Source: Helicobacter bilis (lineage in GTDB: Bacteria; Campylobacterota; Campylobacteria; Campylobacterales; Helicobacteraceae). Taken from it: DNA of 64,000 nt. Both the position numbers and the translations under genes were made by a program. Of this stretch, positions 18,478 through 27,138 are shown in pieces (the first letter of the stretch is position 1; each line of letters begins with the position of its first letter). Below the pieces are notes generated by a model. It was not told the DNA's origin. It did not search any database and worked only from the letters and a program-made list of their open reading frames with translations. The stretch spans positions 2,170,001 through 2,234,000 of the forward strand of contig NZ_CP019645.1 in assembly GCF_001999985.1 (NCBI RefSeq), written 5' to 3'.

Positions 18478-20048
18478 AAATAGAATTAATGCATACTATA
18501 AAGCTACAAAGTGGCTTTGCGTTTTTAGATATTGAAGTGCTGCATAACGCAAGCGATATGGCAGAATTTTTAGAATCTTTACAGAAAAATGAAGCACTTT
18601 TAAAAGAGCCACTACAAACAAGAGCAAAAGAAGAAATGCAAAAACTTGGCTTTTTAGATTCTAATAATAGCCTTACAAAAGAAGGCAAAAAGCTAATAAA
18701 AACAAAGAAGCGATATATAAAAGAATGCGGTAAATATAAAATAAACTTTAGTTATAATGATAGCATTTTTGATAACAGAATCTTTAAGGCAAAAAGGGCT
18801 GAAATAGATGAAAGTGAGCAAGAATTAGAAACAATAGATTTTGGTAAAAAGTCGCGTGTATTGCTAGATGATGAAAATAAGGTAACTGATAGTATAAAGA
18901 TTCTAACCAAATTAGCAAGTGTGCAAATGCAGCGGGGAGAAGAGATAATCACATATATAAGATTCCATTTAGCAAGTGTGCAAATGCAGCGGAGACAAGA
19001 GATAATCACATATATAAGATTCCACGAGATTAATCAAAATGGCGAAATCCTTAGGGATACAGAATGTTTAGATGGTGTGGATATTGAAGAAAATGAAGAT
19101 TTTAGCGAAAAGTTTTTAGACACAAAAACCTTTATACAAAAATACGAACAAGCACTAGGACCAAATTGGGATAGAGACAATTTAGTTTATAGAATTAATA
19201 CAGATGAATTAAACGATTTTTTGGAGGAACAAGTTATAAAAGATATACGCACATTAACAGCAAGTTTTAAAAAAGAGAATTTTACATTTAGCAATCTAGC
19301 ATTATCCCCAAAAGAAGAAAGCGATGCAAAATATATGCTAAATTGTTGTTTATTAAAAGATTTAAGCGAGTCCTATCTCACACAAGATGACCTAGATTCT
19401 AAGCTAGAATCTTATATCAACCATAAAGGCTTAAATGAGTTTTTAAAAAGCAGTGATAAAAAAGAATATATAAGCAAACTAGAATCTTCACTCAAACAAG
19501 AAAAGGATAAAACAGCCTATTGGCATTATAATGCAATAAATGATTTACTACCAAAAAGAGATTTATTGCCAAATATCATAAAGACAATTACGCTCAACTA
19601 TGATGAAGAGTTAAGCTATGCTGATTTTATAGATAAAATCACACAAAATAGAGAGATACAAGCATTTATTTATATTGATAGATATTTTACCGATGTGTAT
19701 CAATATAAAAAGGCAGAGTTAATAGCACAGGGCTTTAACACACAGCAATATCTAATAATCACAGATGAAAGAAATATAGAATCTCTAACCGCAAGACAAT
19801 TAAACGCACGACCTTTCGATCCTATCCCACACGATAGATATATGATTCTAAAGGTTAATAATGAAATAGAGATTTGGAATATAACACAAAGCGACTTTTT
19901 ACGCTTTGATGAAATAAAAGCACAAGATATAACACTAGATACAAAAGGGAGAGCAGAAGGTTGTGTTATTAGCAATATAGATAATTTTTCTATATTTGAT
20001 AACAAATTAAAAGAGATTATACAAGACTTTATGGGAGTAAAACAATGA
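18474..20048 (+). CDS. unrecognised protein of the AAA/helicase run, 524 residues
   Basis: I do not recognise the family. It is charged and soluble, with no signal peptide. Residues 147-184 are two tandem copies of a 19-residue unit (LASVQMQR-[GR]-x-EIITYIRFH), caused by a 57-bp DNA duplication. A C-terminal PHDRYMILK segment (H453, D454) resembles a phospholipase-D-like HDR motif, but a second matching motif is not evident. Its start overlaps the helicase stop and its stop overlaps the next start by ATGA on both sides, so it is made in step with its neighbours and is likely a partner of the helicase. Confidence 0.65.
   Translation: MKIELMHTIKLQSGFAFLDIEVLHNASDMAEFLESLQKNEALLKEPLQTRAKEEMQKLGFLDSNNSLTKEGKKLIKTKKRYIKECGKYKINFSYNDSIFDNRIFKAKRAEIDESEQELETIDFGKKSRVLLDDENKVTDSIKILTKLASVQMQRGEEIITYIRFHLASVQMQRRQEIITYIRFHEINQNGEILRDTECLDGVDIEENEDFSEKFLDTKTFIQKYEQALGPNWDRDNLVYRINTDELNDFLEEQVIKDIRTLTASFKKENFTFSNLALSPKEESDAKYMLNCCLLKDLSESYLTQDDLDSKLESYINHKGLNEFLKSSDKKEYISKLESSLKQEKDKTAYWHYNAINDLLPKRDLLPNIIKTITLNYDEELSYADFIDKITQNREIQAFIYIDRYFTDVYQYKKAELIAQGFNTQQYLIITDERNIESLTARQLNARPFDPIPHDRYMILKVNNEIEIWNITQSDFLRFDEIKAQDITLDTKGRAEGCVISNIDNFSIFDNKLKEIIQDFMGVKQ
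18912..19025 (+). repeat. 57-bp in-frame tandem duplication
   Basis: Two adjacent copies, 18912-18968 and 18969-19025, differ at only a few bases and each encodes 19 residues. Because 57 is a multiple of three, gain or loss of copies keeps the reading frame. Confidence 0.9.
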
Positions 20049-22036
20049 TAAGCATCGCACATAAAGAAATCACAAAAGATTATGGGGATAGTGTTATAGA
20101 AAATGTATGGGTAGATTCTAATAGTTGTCATGTTGAACGCAGTGAAACATCGCAAAGTTTAGAATCTACACAAAGCACCAAAGAGACAACGCAGATTCTA
20201 GGAACTATGCAGGCAATAAAAAATTCTATGCTAGAGACTTTGCAAACCGCACAAGATTCTATAATCTGCCTTTACACTTCATTTTTAGATCCTGAGATTA
20301 TAAAGCTTATCCCAGAAATTGCAAAAAACAATAGAATCTATATCTACACAAAAGACCAAAATACACTACAAGAGCTATCACATCACAGCCTTGTGCGTTT
20401 AGGGGATAATCTTGCAGGTAGCTTTGTGCTAATACAAAAAGATAAAAACATTCAAGGCTTTTTTAGCACAAAGGATTTTGATATAGAATCTAATCAGCTG
20501 TTTTTAGAGTTAGATTCTAATCAATGTAATGATTTTTGGCATTATTTTATCACTTGCTTTTGGAAAGACGCGAAAAAAGAATTTATCGCAGGAAAAGAAG
20601 AAGAAATAAAAGAGATGAATCAAAAAGATTTTATACCCCCTTTTCAAAATGGTTTTGATACAGAGTTTATAAGAGATTCTATATCACAAAGAAAAAGCGT
20701 AGCCCTAATACAACTACAGACAAATTCACCGCTTATAGATTTATTGCAAGATTTTGAAGAGTGTAAATTTTTCTTACAAGATTTTCATACATTAAGCGAT
20801 GAAATGCTACTACAAGATAAAGAAACGAACTTTATTGAATGCCCAGTAGGCTTTGATAGCATAAATAATGATATTTTTCTAAGCAATAATAACACACTGC
20901 TTTATAGCATAAGGGTTACAGGAAAACAAACACAGATATTTAAAGCCATGCTACAAAATCTAATTAAAAATAAAACAAAATCTTTCAAGCACGAAGTAGC
21001 CCTAAAAGAACTCATAGATAAAACCATACATTATTTAGATGGCAAAACTGCAAAGATAGAAGCACATACAACACACAAAGATTCTATACAATGCACTAGC
21101 TTTTTGGATAAAGATGAGTTTGAGACACAAGAGCTAGACTACAAGCAAATATGGCAGGATAAATACCCACATACCTGCAAGATTACATACAGCTTTGATA
21201 CTATCCCCTTTTACACACCAGCACATTTTAAACAAGCACATTTATACAATGAATGGGAAAACACACATAAAGCCCTGCACGATACAATAAGCAAAGCATT
21301 AAATAATATAGAATCTATCTATAAAAAGCAAGATGAGCTAAACGCATTTCAAGCCCTTTTAAGCGAAGCAAAAAATTTTTTTAAAAGATTCTTCTTAGGT
21401 AAGAATACAAATCTAAAAGACCTAACCGCAAAGCTAAATGAGATAAAAGAGAAAGCCACACTTGAAACTCTCAATATAGATTCTACACAAAGCTACATAC
21501 AAGAACTAGAAAAGCATATAAAAACTATTAATGAAAATAGTGGCGAGATAGACCTAAAGCTTGATGAAGCAAAAGAGCACAATGAATGGCAGACAAGAAA
21601 AAACAAACTAGAAAACGAAATAGAGGAATTACAGCAACACTGCCGCACAAAGCAACAAGACCTAAATACAAAAGAAAAAGAATGTAAAGACAAAAAAGAA
21701 AAGCTAGATTCCATGCAGAAAGAAATACAGAATCTAGAGAATGAAAAAGATAAGGCAAAAGCACATTTAGATACATTAAAACAAGAGCAACAAAAGCTAT
21801 CTAAAAACAATCAAGAAAAAGAAGAGTATTGCAGAAAAAAACAAAAAGAAAAAGCGGACAAAGAAAATAAATCTAACAATAATGAAAAAACCATAAATGC
21901 AACAAAAGATAGGTTAAAAGAGTTGCAACAAAAAGCAAATGAATTGCAGCAAAAGATTCTTGAAGCAAAAAATAAAGAGTTAGAGAACCTAAAACAAAAT
22001 CAGCATGAAAAAGAAAAATCCAGCGACAAGGAGTAG
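20045..22036 (+). CDS. unrecognised protein with C-terminal coiled coil, 663 residues
   Basis: Residues 50-180 have alternating beta/alpha character (SIICLYTSFLDPEIIK, IYIYTKD, FVLIQKD, GFFSTKDF) reminiscent of a phospholipase-D-like fold, but no HKD pair is visible, so this is only a suggestion. The last 230 residues form a long Lys/Glu/Gln coiled coil. Residues about 28-36 (CHVERSETS) come from a half copy of the dispersed palindrome. Coupled to the previous gene by an ATGA overlap, and followed two bases later by another coiled-coil gene, which suggests a hetero-oligomer. Confidence 0.65.
   Translation: MISIAHKEITKDYGDSVIENVWVDSNSCHVERSETSQSLESTQSTKETTQILGTMQAIKNSMLETLQTAQDSIICLYTSFLDPEIIKLIPEIAKNNRIYIYTKDQNTLQELSHHSLVRLGDNLAGSFVLIQKDKNIQGFFSTKDFDIESNQLFLELDSNQCNDFWHYFITCFWKDAKKEFIAGKEEEIKEMNQKDFIPPFQNGFDTEFIRDSISQRKSVALIQLQTNSPLIDLLQDFEECKFFLQDFHTLSDEMLLQDKETNFIECPVGFDSINNDIFLSNNNTLLYSIRVTGKQTQIFKAMLQNLIKNKTKSFKHEVALKELIDKTIHYLDGKTAKIEAHTTHKDSIQCTSFLDKDEFETQELDYKQIWQDKYPHTCKITYSFDTIPFYTPAHFKQAHLYNEWENTHKALHDTISKALNNIESIYKKQDELNAFQALLSEAKNFFKRFFLGKNTNLKDLTAKLNEIKEKATLETLNIDSTQSYIQELEKHIKTINENSGEIDLKLDEAKEHNEWQTRKNKLENEIEELQQHCRTKQQDLNTKEKECKDKKEKLDSMQKEIQNLENEKDKAKAHLDTLKQEQQKLSKNNQEKEEYCRKKQKEKADKENKSNNNEKTINATKDRLKELQQKANELQQKILEAKNKELENLKQNQHEKEKSSDKE
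20126..20194 (+). repeat. half copy of the dispersed repeat inside the 663-residue protein gene
   Basis: TGTCATGTTGAACGCAGTGA at 20126-20145 matches the left arm of the palindrome at 15127 and 50966. No right arm is seen. A 15-base block AAAGAGACAACGCAG (20180-20194) recurs exactly at 51449-51463 in the glutamine kinase gene. Confidence 0.65.
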
Positions 22037-22038
22037 TT

Positions 22039-22734
22039 ATGGCTAAAAAAAAGAACAATCAACAGAAAAACGCAATACAAAATAAACAGCAAATAGACGC
22101 AAGTAGCACATCTTTAGAACAACAGCTAAAAGACATCTTAGAATCTAGGGCAAAGTTGGAAAAACAACAACAAGATTTAGAATCTGAAAATAAAATCATA
22201 AAAGATGAAATCCATGAAATAGATAGGATTCTTATTGACAATAAGCAACAAATGGAATCTATAAAAGGGCAAATGCAGATAAAACAACAGAGCGTAAAAG
22301 CAGCACAAGACAATCTAGATGAAACCACGCAAACCCTAGATTCTAAAAAAAGCAATTATAACAAAGAAAAGAAAGACAAAGAAGCCCTAGATAAATACAT
22401 AGACACAGAAAAACAAAATTTACAAAAAGATGAAAATAAACTTAAAAACCTAAAAGATGAATTAAAGACTAAATACGAAAAATTTAGCTACAATAAAAAA
22501 GATTCTAAAGAATCTAAATCATCTCTAGCCTTTATGGATAAAACACAAAGCCGAACACAGCAAGAGATACACATGGTAATACCAAAGGAAAACCGCCCAA
22601 CCACAGGCGTATTAAAGGAGGACAAACATGAGCGACTTTTAGAGATTAGTCAATGGGATGAAGTAGAGAGTGCGACAGAAGAAGCACAAAGGCTTAAGGC
22701 AAGTTTAAGTGTAAAACACGATAAATCACAATAG
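22039..22734 (+). CDS. coiled-coil protein, 231 residues
   Basis: Residues about 20-155 are an almost unbroken Lys/Glu/Gln heptad-rich coiled coil. The C-terminal 70 residues are less regular. No signal peptide or catalytic motif is visible. CAAGGAG precedes the ATG, and the gap to the preceding gene is two bases. The heavy coiled-coil content of this and the upstream protein suggests they associate, but homology search by composition alone would be misleading. Function unknown. Confidence 0.65.
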   Translation: MAKKKNNQQKNAIQNKQQIDASSTSLEQQLKDILESRAKLEKQQQDLESENKIIKDEIHEIDRILIDNKQQMESIKGQMQIKQQSVKAAQDNLDETTQTLDSKKSNYNKEKKDKEALDKYIDTEKQNLQKDENKLKNLKDELKTKYEKFSYNKKDSKESKSSLAFMDKTQSRTQQEIHMVIPKENRPTTGVLKEDKHERLLEISQWDEVESATEEAQRLKASLSVKHDKSQ

Positions 22735-22745
22735 AAAGGACAAAT

Positions 22746-22949
22746 ATGAAAGAAGAGAAAATCATCGTAACAATCAATGAAGATGGCAGCCTAGACCTAA
22801 AGAGCGAAGGCATAAAAGGCGAGGCTTGTATGGGCGAGATAGAAGCCCTGCTTAGCGAAGACATGGATATAGAAAGCGACAAAAAGACAGATGAATATTA
22901 TCAAAAAGTCTCACAAACACAATCTGCTACACTAAGGAGTAAAAAATGA
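22746..22949 (+). CDS. DUF2997-like small protein
   Basis: A 67-residue protein starting KEEKIIVTINEDGSLDLKSEGIKG, then ACMGEIEALL. This beta-hairpin then Cys-containing helix pattern is that of DUF2997 proteins, which in other bacteria and cyanobacteria are found next to DUF1257/Ycf35 proteins and AAA ATPases. Function is not established. RBS AAAGGA; its end overlaps the next start (ATGA). The adjacency to a DUF1257-like gene strengthens the call. Confidence 0.65.
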   Translation: MKEEKIIVTINEDGSLDLKSEGIKGEACMGEIEALLSEDMDIESDKKTDEYYQKVSQTQSATLRSKK

Positions 22950-23368
22950 GTAGAAGAGTTATAACAAGGACACCAATCATAGATAAAGAATGCCTAATAG
23001 AAGCCCTAAAAGCAAGCAATTGCCAATATCAAGACCAAGGCAACAGAATCTCTGTGCAAATAGGTTGTGGCATAACCTACATACAAAAAGACACGCATTT
23101 TAGCGTAGATTATTACAGCGACCATATCGATGAAAGAAACTTTGTAGAATCTGTAAATAAAGCATATCTAAGAATCTATAAAGCAAAGCTAGAGTGTTTG
23201 GAAAGAGAGAGATTAGAGGAAGAAGCAAGGAAAGAGAGAGAACGACTAGAAGCCTTTAAAGAAGCACAAAAAGCCCAAATCATTGAAAAAGCAAAAAAGC
23301 AAGGCTACAAAGTCAAAGAAGTAAAAAAAGGCGATAAAATCCAGCTTGTATGTGTGCGATATGGGTAA
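22946..23368 (+). CDS. DUF1257/Ycf35-like protein
   Basis: A 140-residue protein. The opening RRVITRTPIIDKECLIEALK and the later YYSDHI and YLRIYKAK segments follow the DUF1257 (Ycf35) plan; the C-terminal half adds a Glu/Arg/Lys-rich helix and a short basic strand. Ycf35 and Ycf46 are both conserved in cyanobacteria and some plastids with no settled role. Finding a Ycf46-like ATPase, a DUF2997-like and a DUF1257-like protein in one transcript argues that they act together. Confidence 0.65.
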   Translation: MSRRVITRTPIIDKECLIEALKASNCQYQDQGNRISVQIGCGITYIQKDTHFSVDYYSDHIDERNFVESVNKAYLRIYKAKLECLERERLEEEARKERERLEAFKEAQKAQIIEKAKKQGYKVKEVKKGDKIQLVCVRYG

Positions 23369-23378
23369 GGGGTGATTT

Positions 23379-23741
23379 ATGGCGTTTTTTGAGATACAAA
23401 ACCAAGAAATTAAAGTATTTCTAACAGAGAATCTAAGTGGCTCGGAAACAATGCAAAGAAGATATGACCTGCTTAATAAATTTGCTACTAAGCAGAATAT
23501 ACCACATTTTAAGGCAGCAGAGCTGCTTGCAAATGCAGAAGGGGTGGTATGGACTAAAAGAATGTTAGATATAGCAAACTTTGTAACAGATGAAACAGCA
23601 GAATCATTGCCAAGTTCAGTCCAACAACCTATTATGAGTATAAGGCCAGACAAAAGAAGATTCAAACCTTTACCCAATATATACAAGAATATAACGCAAA
23701 ACATAAAGCAGAACTTAACGATAGAAAGGAACAGCAAATGA
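23379..23741 (+). CDS. unrecognised small protein, 120 residues
   Basis: No family is recognised. It is soluble, mostly helical in its first 70 residues, with a basic Pro/Lys-rich C-terminal part. It begins 10 nt after the DUF1257-like gene and overlaps the next gene by ATGA, so it belongs to the same transcript. Nothing in it points to catalysis; an adaptor or nucleic-acid-binding role would be a guess. Confidence 0.55.
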   Translation: MAFFEIQNQEIKVFLTENLSGSETMQRRYDLLNKFATKQNIPHFKAAELLANAEGVVWTKRMLDIANFVTDETAESLPSSVQQPIMSIRPDKRRFKPLPNIYKNITQNIKQNLTIERNSK

Positions 23742-24391
23742 ATAGCACAGAAAAACAAAATGCACTCGTTGTATATAACCCAGATAATTCACTACCACAT
23801 ATAGCGACCAATTCCGCAACAAACACAAACACCACCTTTAGAATCTTTGGAAATAGTGATAATAACGCCATGTTTCCTAAAACGCTTACAGAGACAATAC
23901 AAGAGATAATCTCCATGCTAAAAGAGATTAATCAAACCGCAAAGACAAGCGACTTACAACCCCTAATAGATTTAGCAATAGGGCTAGATTCTGAAACTAC
24001 AAAAGATATATCAAGTGATATACAAACCCTTTTCAAACAATTTAGCAATCTAGAAACATATCTCAACAAAAAGCTAGATAAATTAGATAGAATCCTATCA
24101 AAAAGCATAGATTTTGATACCTATTCACAAACAGATAAAGCCCTAATCAATAAGATAAAATCCATACAAGAGATACTACATAATATATTCATATCCATAA
24201 ATATTGATGAAGGCGAAACAACAAGAGTAAAAAAACGAGCCTATATGCGAAGCATAACAACCGCTAAAAACGCAATAAAGCAAATAGAAGAATTACTAGA
24301 TGGTACAGACTTACGAGAGCCTATCCCAGAAACCATAAAACAAGATGATGGCAAACGATACGCCGATAATCCATTCCTAGGCAGAGTGTAA
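23738..24391 (+). CDS. helical protein, paralogue of the gene at 24632
   Basis: A 217-residue, mostly helical protein. Shared with the 24632 product are the blocks T.QEIISMLKEI, KLDKLDRILSKSID, a KA...IQEILHNI helix and TRVKKRAYMRSI, so the two arose by duplication. It ends DNPFLGRV, with an NPF motif near the C-terminus like the AAA ATPase (NPFM) and its paralogue (NPFL). Translationally coupled to the upstream gene by ATGA. No known family recognised. Confidence 0.6.
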   Translation: MNSTEKQNALVVYNPDNSLPHIATNSATNTNTTFRIFGNSDNNAMFPKTLTETIQEIISMLKEINQTAKTSDLQPLIDLAIGLDSETTKDISSDIQTLFKQFSNLETYLNKKLDKLDRILSKSIDFDTYSQTDKALINKIKSIQEILHNIFISINIDEGETTRVKKRAYMRSITTAKNAIKQIEELLDGTDLREPIPETIKQDDGKRYADNPFLGRV

Positions 24392-24474
24392 AAAGCTAGT
24401 AGCATTTAGAAACCCTACCATATCTTTATGGGTGTGCGTAGATTTTGGTACATTTTAACAAGACTTTAGAATCT

Positions 24475-24560
24475 TGTCATTTTAAGCCTTTGAAAAAAAG
24501 CAAAAATTCTAGCTTAGATTCTATATCTTTAGATACTTTCCACAAAGGCTTAGTATGACA
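24475..24560 (-). repeat. palindromic dispersed repeat, intergenic copy in reverse orientation
   Basis: Left arm TGTCATTTTAAGCCTT (24475-24490) and right arm AAGGCTTAGTATGACA (24545-24560) are inverted repeats matching at 14 of 16 positions. The left end corresponds to the reverse complement of the right end of the copy at 15127-15205, so the orientation is opposite. It lies in the 240-nt gap between the two paralogous genes. It can form a long hairpin and could modulate expression of the downstream genes. Confidence 0.75.
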
Positions 24561-24631
24561 AATATCTTCAGTACTGCTAGATTTTAGATTATAAATGTGG
24601 TATATTTGCGATTTATTTTGAAAGGTAAAAA

Positions 24632-25528
24632 ATGGCAATGACAACAAGCTTTAATTTAATAAGTAATGAAAACGCAATCATTCCAAATATCATTTTACGC
24701 ACCATGCAAGATATAGAGCATATGCTAAAAGAGCTAAAAATCGCAGTAAAAAATCCCATTATATATAGCAGTGATGATATAAAAAACTTTGCAAATCTAA
24801 ATCCATGGCTTGACCTTGCCTACAATATCGCTGATACAATAGACCCATCACTACTTGGCAATACTACAAAAACGCTTGATGATGCTACGCAATGCAGTGT
24901 TTTTGACCCAGAGATTGTAGTAGATAAGCAGTTTATGCAGAGTGTAAGTGATAGCTTTTCTCAATGCAGTGCTATGAATGCTAGGATTAATCAAAAGTTA
25001 GATGAGCTTGATGAGATTATGTCTAAAAGCATAGATATTTCTCGCTACACAAAAGATGAAAAAGCGGTCCTAACACAAGTCCAAACCATATATGAAACAC
25101 TTCATAGCACACTGCAATCTATTATAGATAATGTTAATGGAAGCACAGATACCAACAGCGTTATAGGGCGTGGCATTACAAGTCTTATTGATCGCATAGA
25201 TAAATATGCAAATGATTATGGTCTTGATAATGACGATAATGATTCTAACAAGCAAGATAATACAATGAAAATAGACTCAAGTAAATATGGTGATAATATA
25301 CGGACAAGGAAGCGGGTATATATGCGTTGGATCAATAGTCTAAAAGATTGTATGGATTCTATACAAAATACAATAGGTTCTAATACACTAAGGGCTAATC
25401 ACGCTAAACCAACCACACCGCAACCTAACCAAACTCAAAGTAACACACAAGCACAAAATACAGATGAAAAGCTAAGCAAAGAATCTAACAAAGATATACA
25501 ACCACATCAAAGAAACCCATTTTTATAA
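24632..25528 (+). CDS. helical protein, paralogue of the gene at 23738
   Basis: A 298-residue helical protein sharing the blocks RTMQDIEHMLKELK, QKLDELDEIMSKSID, KA...IYETLHSTL and TRKRVYMRWI with the upstream protein. It is longer because of a middle insertion and a Gln/Asn/Thr-rich linker before the end, which reads RNPFL. The preceding 240-nt gap holds the dispersed palindrome, so it may have a separate promoter. RBS GAAAGG is eight bases ahead of the ATG. Function unknown. Confidence 0.6.
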   Translation: MAMTTSFNLISNENAIIPNIILRTMQDIEHMLKELKIAVKNPIIYSSDDIKNFANLNPWLDLAYNIADTIDPSLLGNTTKTLDDATQCSVFDPEIVVDKQFMQSVSDSFSQCSAMNARINQKLDELDEIMSKSIDISRYTKDEKAVLTQVQTIYETLHSTLQSIIDNVNGSTDTNSVIGRGITSLIDRIDKYANDYGLDNDDNDSNKQDNTMKIDSSKYGDNIRTRKRVYMRWINSLKDCMDSIQNTIGSNTLRANHAKPTTPQPNQTQSNTQAQNTDEKLSKESNKDIQPHQRNPFL

Positions 25529-25539
25529 AAAGGCAAATT

Positions 25540-26121
25540 ATGCAACTCTCAAGCATAAAAGAATACTCGCAAATCTATGGCTTTGAGCCAAGCTTTGTGA
25601 TATGGACACAAGGCTGTCCCATCCACTGCAAAGGCTGTTGGAATACACACACTTGGGATAGTAAAGGCGGCTTTACTATGGATATAGAATCTATCTTTAA
25701 TAACATTAAAGAGCAAAAAGATTCCAAAACATTGCCGATACAAGCCGTTACAATATTAGGCGGTGAGCCTTTCTATCAATATGATGAGTTATATAAACTT
25801 GTATCGTTGATAAAATCGCTAGATTTAGGCATTATCGTATATAGCGGTTATGAAAAAGATGAACTAATACAAATGAAAAAAAATTCCATATTTAGCCTTA
25901 TAGATGTGCTAATTTATGGTAGATATATAGAATCTTTGCGAGATTTAAACCTACATTTGCGCGGCTCTAGTAATCAAGTCATAGATTTTTTAAGCAATAG
26001 ATATAATGAAAGCCTTATTAAAGATGGCAATTATATTGAAATTGATATTGATAACTTTGGAGGGCTTGATATTGTGGGCTATATTGAGCCAACAGATTCT
26101 ATTATTACGCAAAACTTGTAA
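25540..26121 (+). CDS. small radical SAM protein, NrdG/activase-like
   Basis: A 193-residue protein with the radical SAM cluster signature C26-x3-C30-x2-C33 in WTQGCPIHCKGCWN, followed by the glycine-rich LGGEPFYQ that contacts S-adenosylmethionine. The short fold and WNTHTWD segment resemble glycyl-radical activases such as NrdG or related single-cluster enzymes. No anaerobic ribonucleotide reductase or other glycyl-radical partner lies in the window. It starts 11 nt after the previous gene, so it belongs to the same run. The substrate is unknown, perhaps another product of the run. Confidence 0.75.
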   Translation: MQLSSIKEYSQIYGFEPSFVIWTQGCPIHCKGCWNTHTWDSKGGFTMDIESIFNNIKEQKDSKTLPIQAVTILGGEPFYQYDELYKLVSLIKSLDLGIIVYSGYEKDELIQMKKNSIFSLIDVLIYGRYIESLRDLNLHLRGSSNQVIDFLSNRYNESLIKDGNYIEIDIDNFGGLDIVGYIEPTDSIITQNL

Positions 26122-26207
26122 ATATAAATCCATTATTTTATTGTAAAATTACGACTATTTTTTGAGAATCTGTATGCAGATTTCTGCTAATTTATTAAAG
26201 GGAAGTT

Positions 26208-26930
26208 ATGAAAAAGATTTGTTTATCGTTGGTTTTTAGTATAGGAAGTGTATATGCGGCTCATTGGGGTTATGATAAGCATAATGGACCAGATATGTGG
26301 GCGAAGCTTGATCCTAAATTTAAGCTGTGTAGTTCGGGCTTAAAGCAATCATCAGTTAATATTGAGAGTAAAAAAACAACGGAATCTAAAAATGAGTTAC
26401 ACCTGCTTTATGGCACAAACTCAAAGGATATTATAAATAATGGACACACTATCGCCCTGCATTTTAATGAGGCGGGTGGCTTAGTCTATCAAAATAGAAA
26501 ATATAATCTAGTCCAACTCCATTTTCACACACCTTCAGAAACGCAAATCGAGGGGAAATCCTACCCTATGGAAATGCACATGGTGCATAAAGATGAAAAG
26601 AATAATTATCTAGTTCTTGCCGTGCTATTTAGAAAAGGACAAAATAATATAATGTTAAATAATGTCTTATCTTATGCTCCCATTGATATAGATAAAGCCC
26701 ATCAAATGGATATGATATATATCTCACAGCTCTTACCTAAGAATCATGGCTACTATGCTTTTAGCGGGAGTCTCACAACACCGCCTTGCAACGAGGGAGT
26801 GCAGTGGATAGTATTAAAAGAGAGTGTTGAAGCCTCACAAGCCCAAATTGACGCAATGCATGCAATCCTTAAAGATAATGCAAGGAATGTGCAGCCATTA
26901 CATGATAGGGTGATTCTATCTGCGCCTTGA
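26208..26930 (+). CDS. periplasmic alpha-carbonic anhydrase
   Basis: A 240-residue enzyme with a signal peptide (MKKICLSLVFSIGSVYA). It hydrates CO2 to bicarbonate in the periplasm; in H. pylori the alpha-type enzyme helps buffer the periplasm against acid. Zinc ligands are His105 and His107 (QLHFH) and His124 (EMHMVH). FSGSLTTPPCNEGV is the family's substrate-pocket strand. Length is that of the bacterial family. GGGAAG precedes the ATG. It is preceded by an 86-nt gap, so it probably has its own promoter. Confidence 0.93.
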   Translation: MKKICLSLVFSIGSVYAAHWGYDKHNGPDMWAKLDPKFKLCSSGLKQSSVNIESKKTTESKNELHLLYGTNSKDIINNGHTIALHFNEAGGLVYQNRKYNLVQLHFHTPSETQIEGKSYPMEMHMVHKDEKNNYLVLAVLFRKGQNNIMLNNVLSYAPIDIDKAHQMDMIYISQLLPKNHGYYAFSGSLTTPPCNEGVQWIVLKESVEASQAQIDAMHAILKDNARNVQPLHDRVILSAP

Positions 26931-27138
26931 TTTATGGCTATTCTATATGCCCTACTTTAAACAACATAGATATTTTTATGCTTTTATAGTTGTGTTATAA
27001 GGTATGGTTTTAAGGTTTTAGATTCTATTGGATTCAGTAATTTATAAGTGCATTTTTGCTATATTTTCAAGTATTTTTAAGTTTTTGACATGTGATTGTG
27101 TAGTTACAGAATCTAGAATTTCGCATTGAGGAGTAGTT

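Noticed and set aside
21493-21810. Leftward Ser/Cys/Phe-rich open frames within 21493-21810
   Set aside because: Mirror image of a Lys/Glu/Gln coiled coil on the other strand; such shadows are common.
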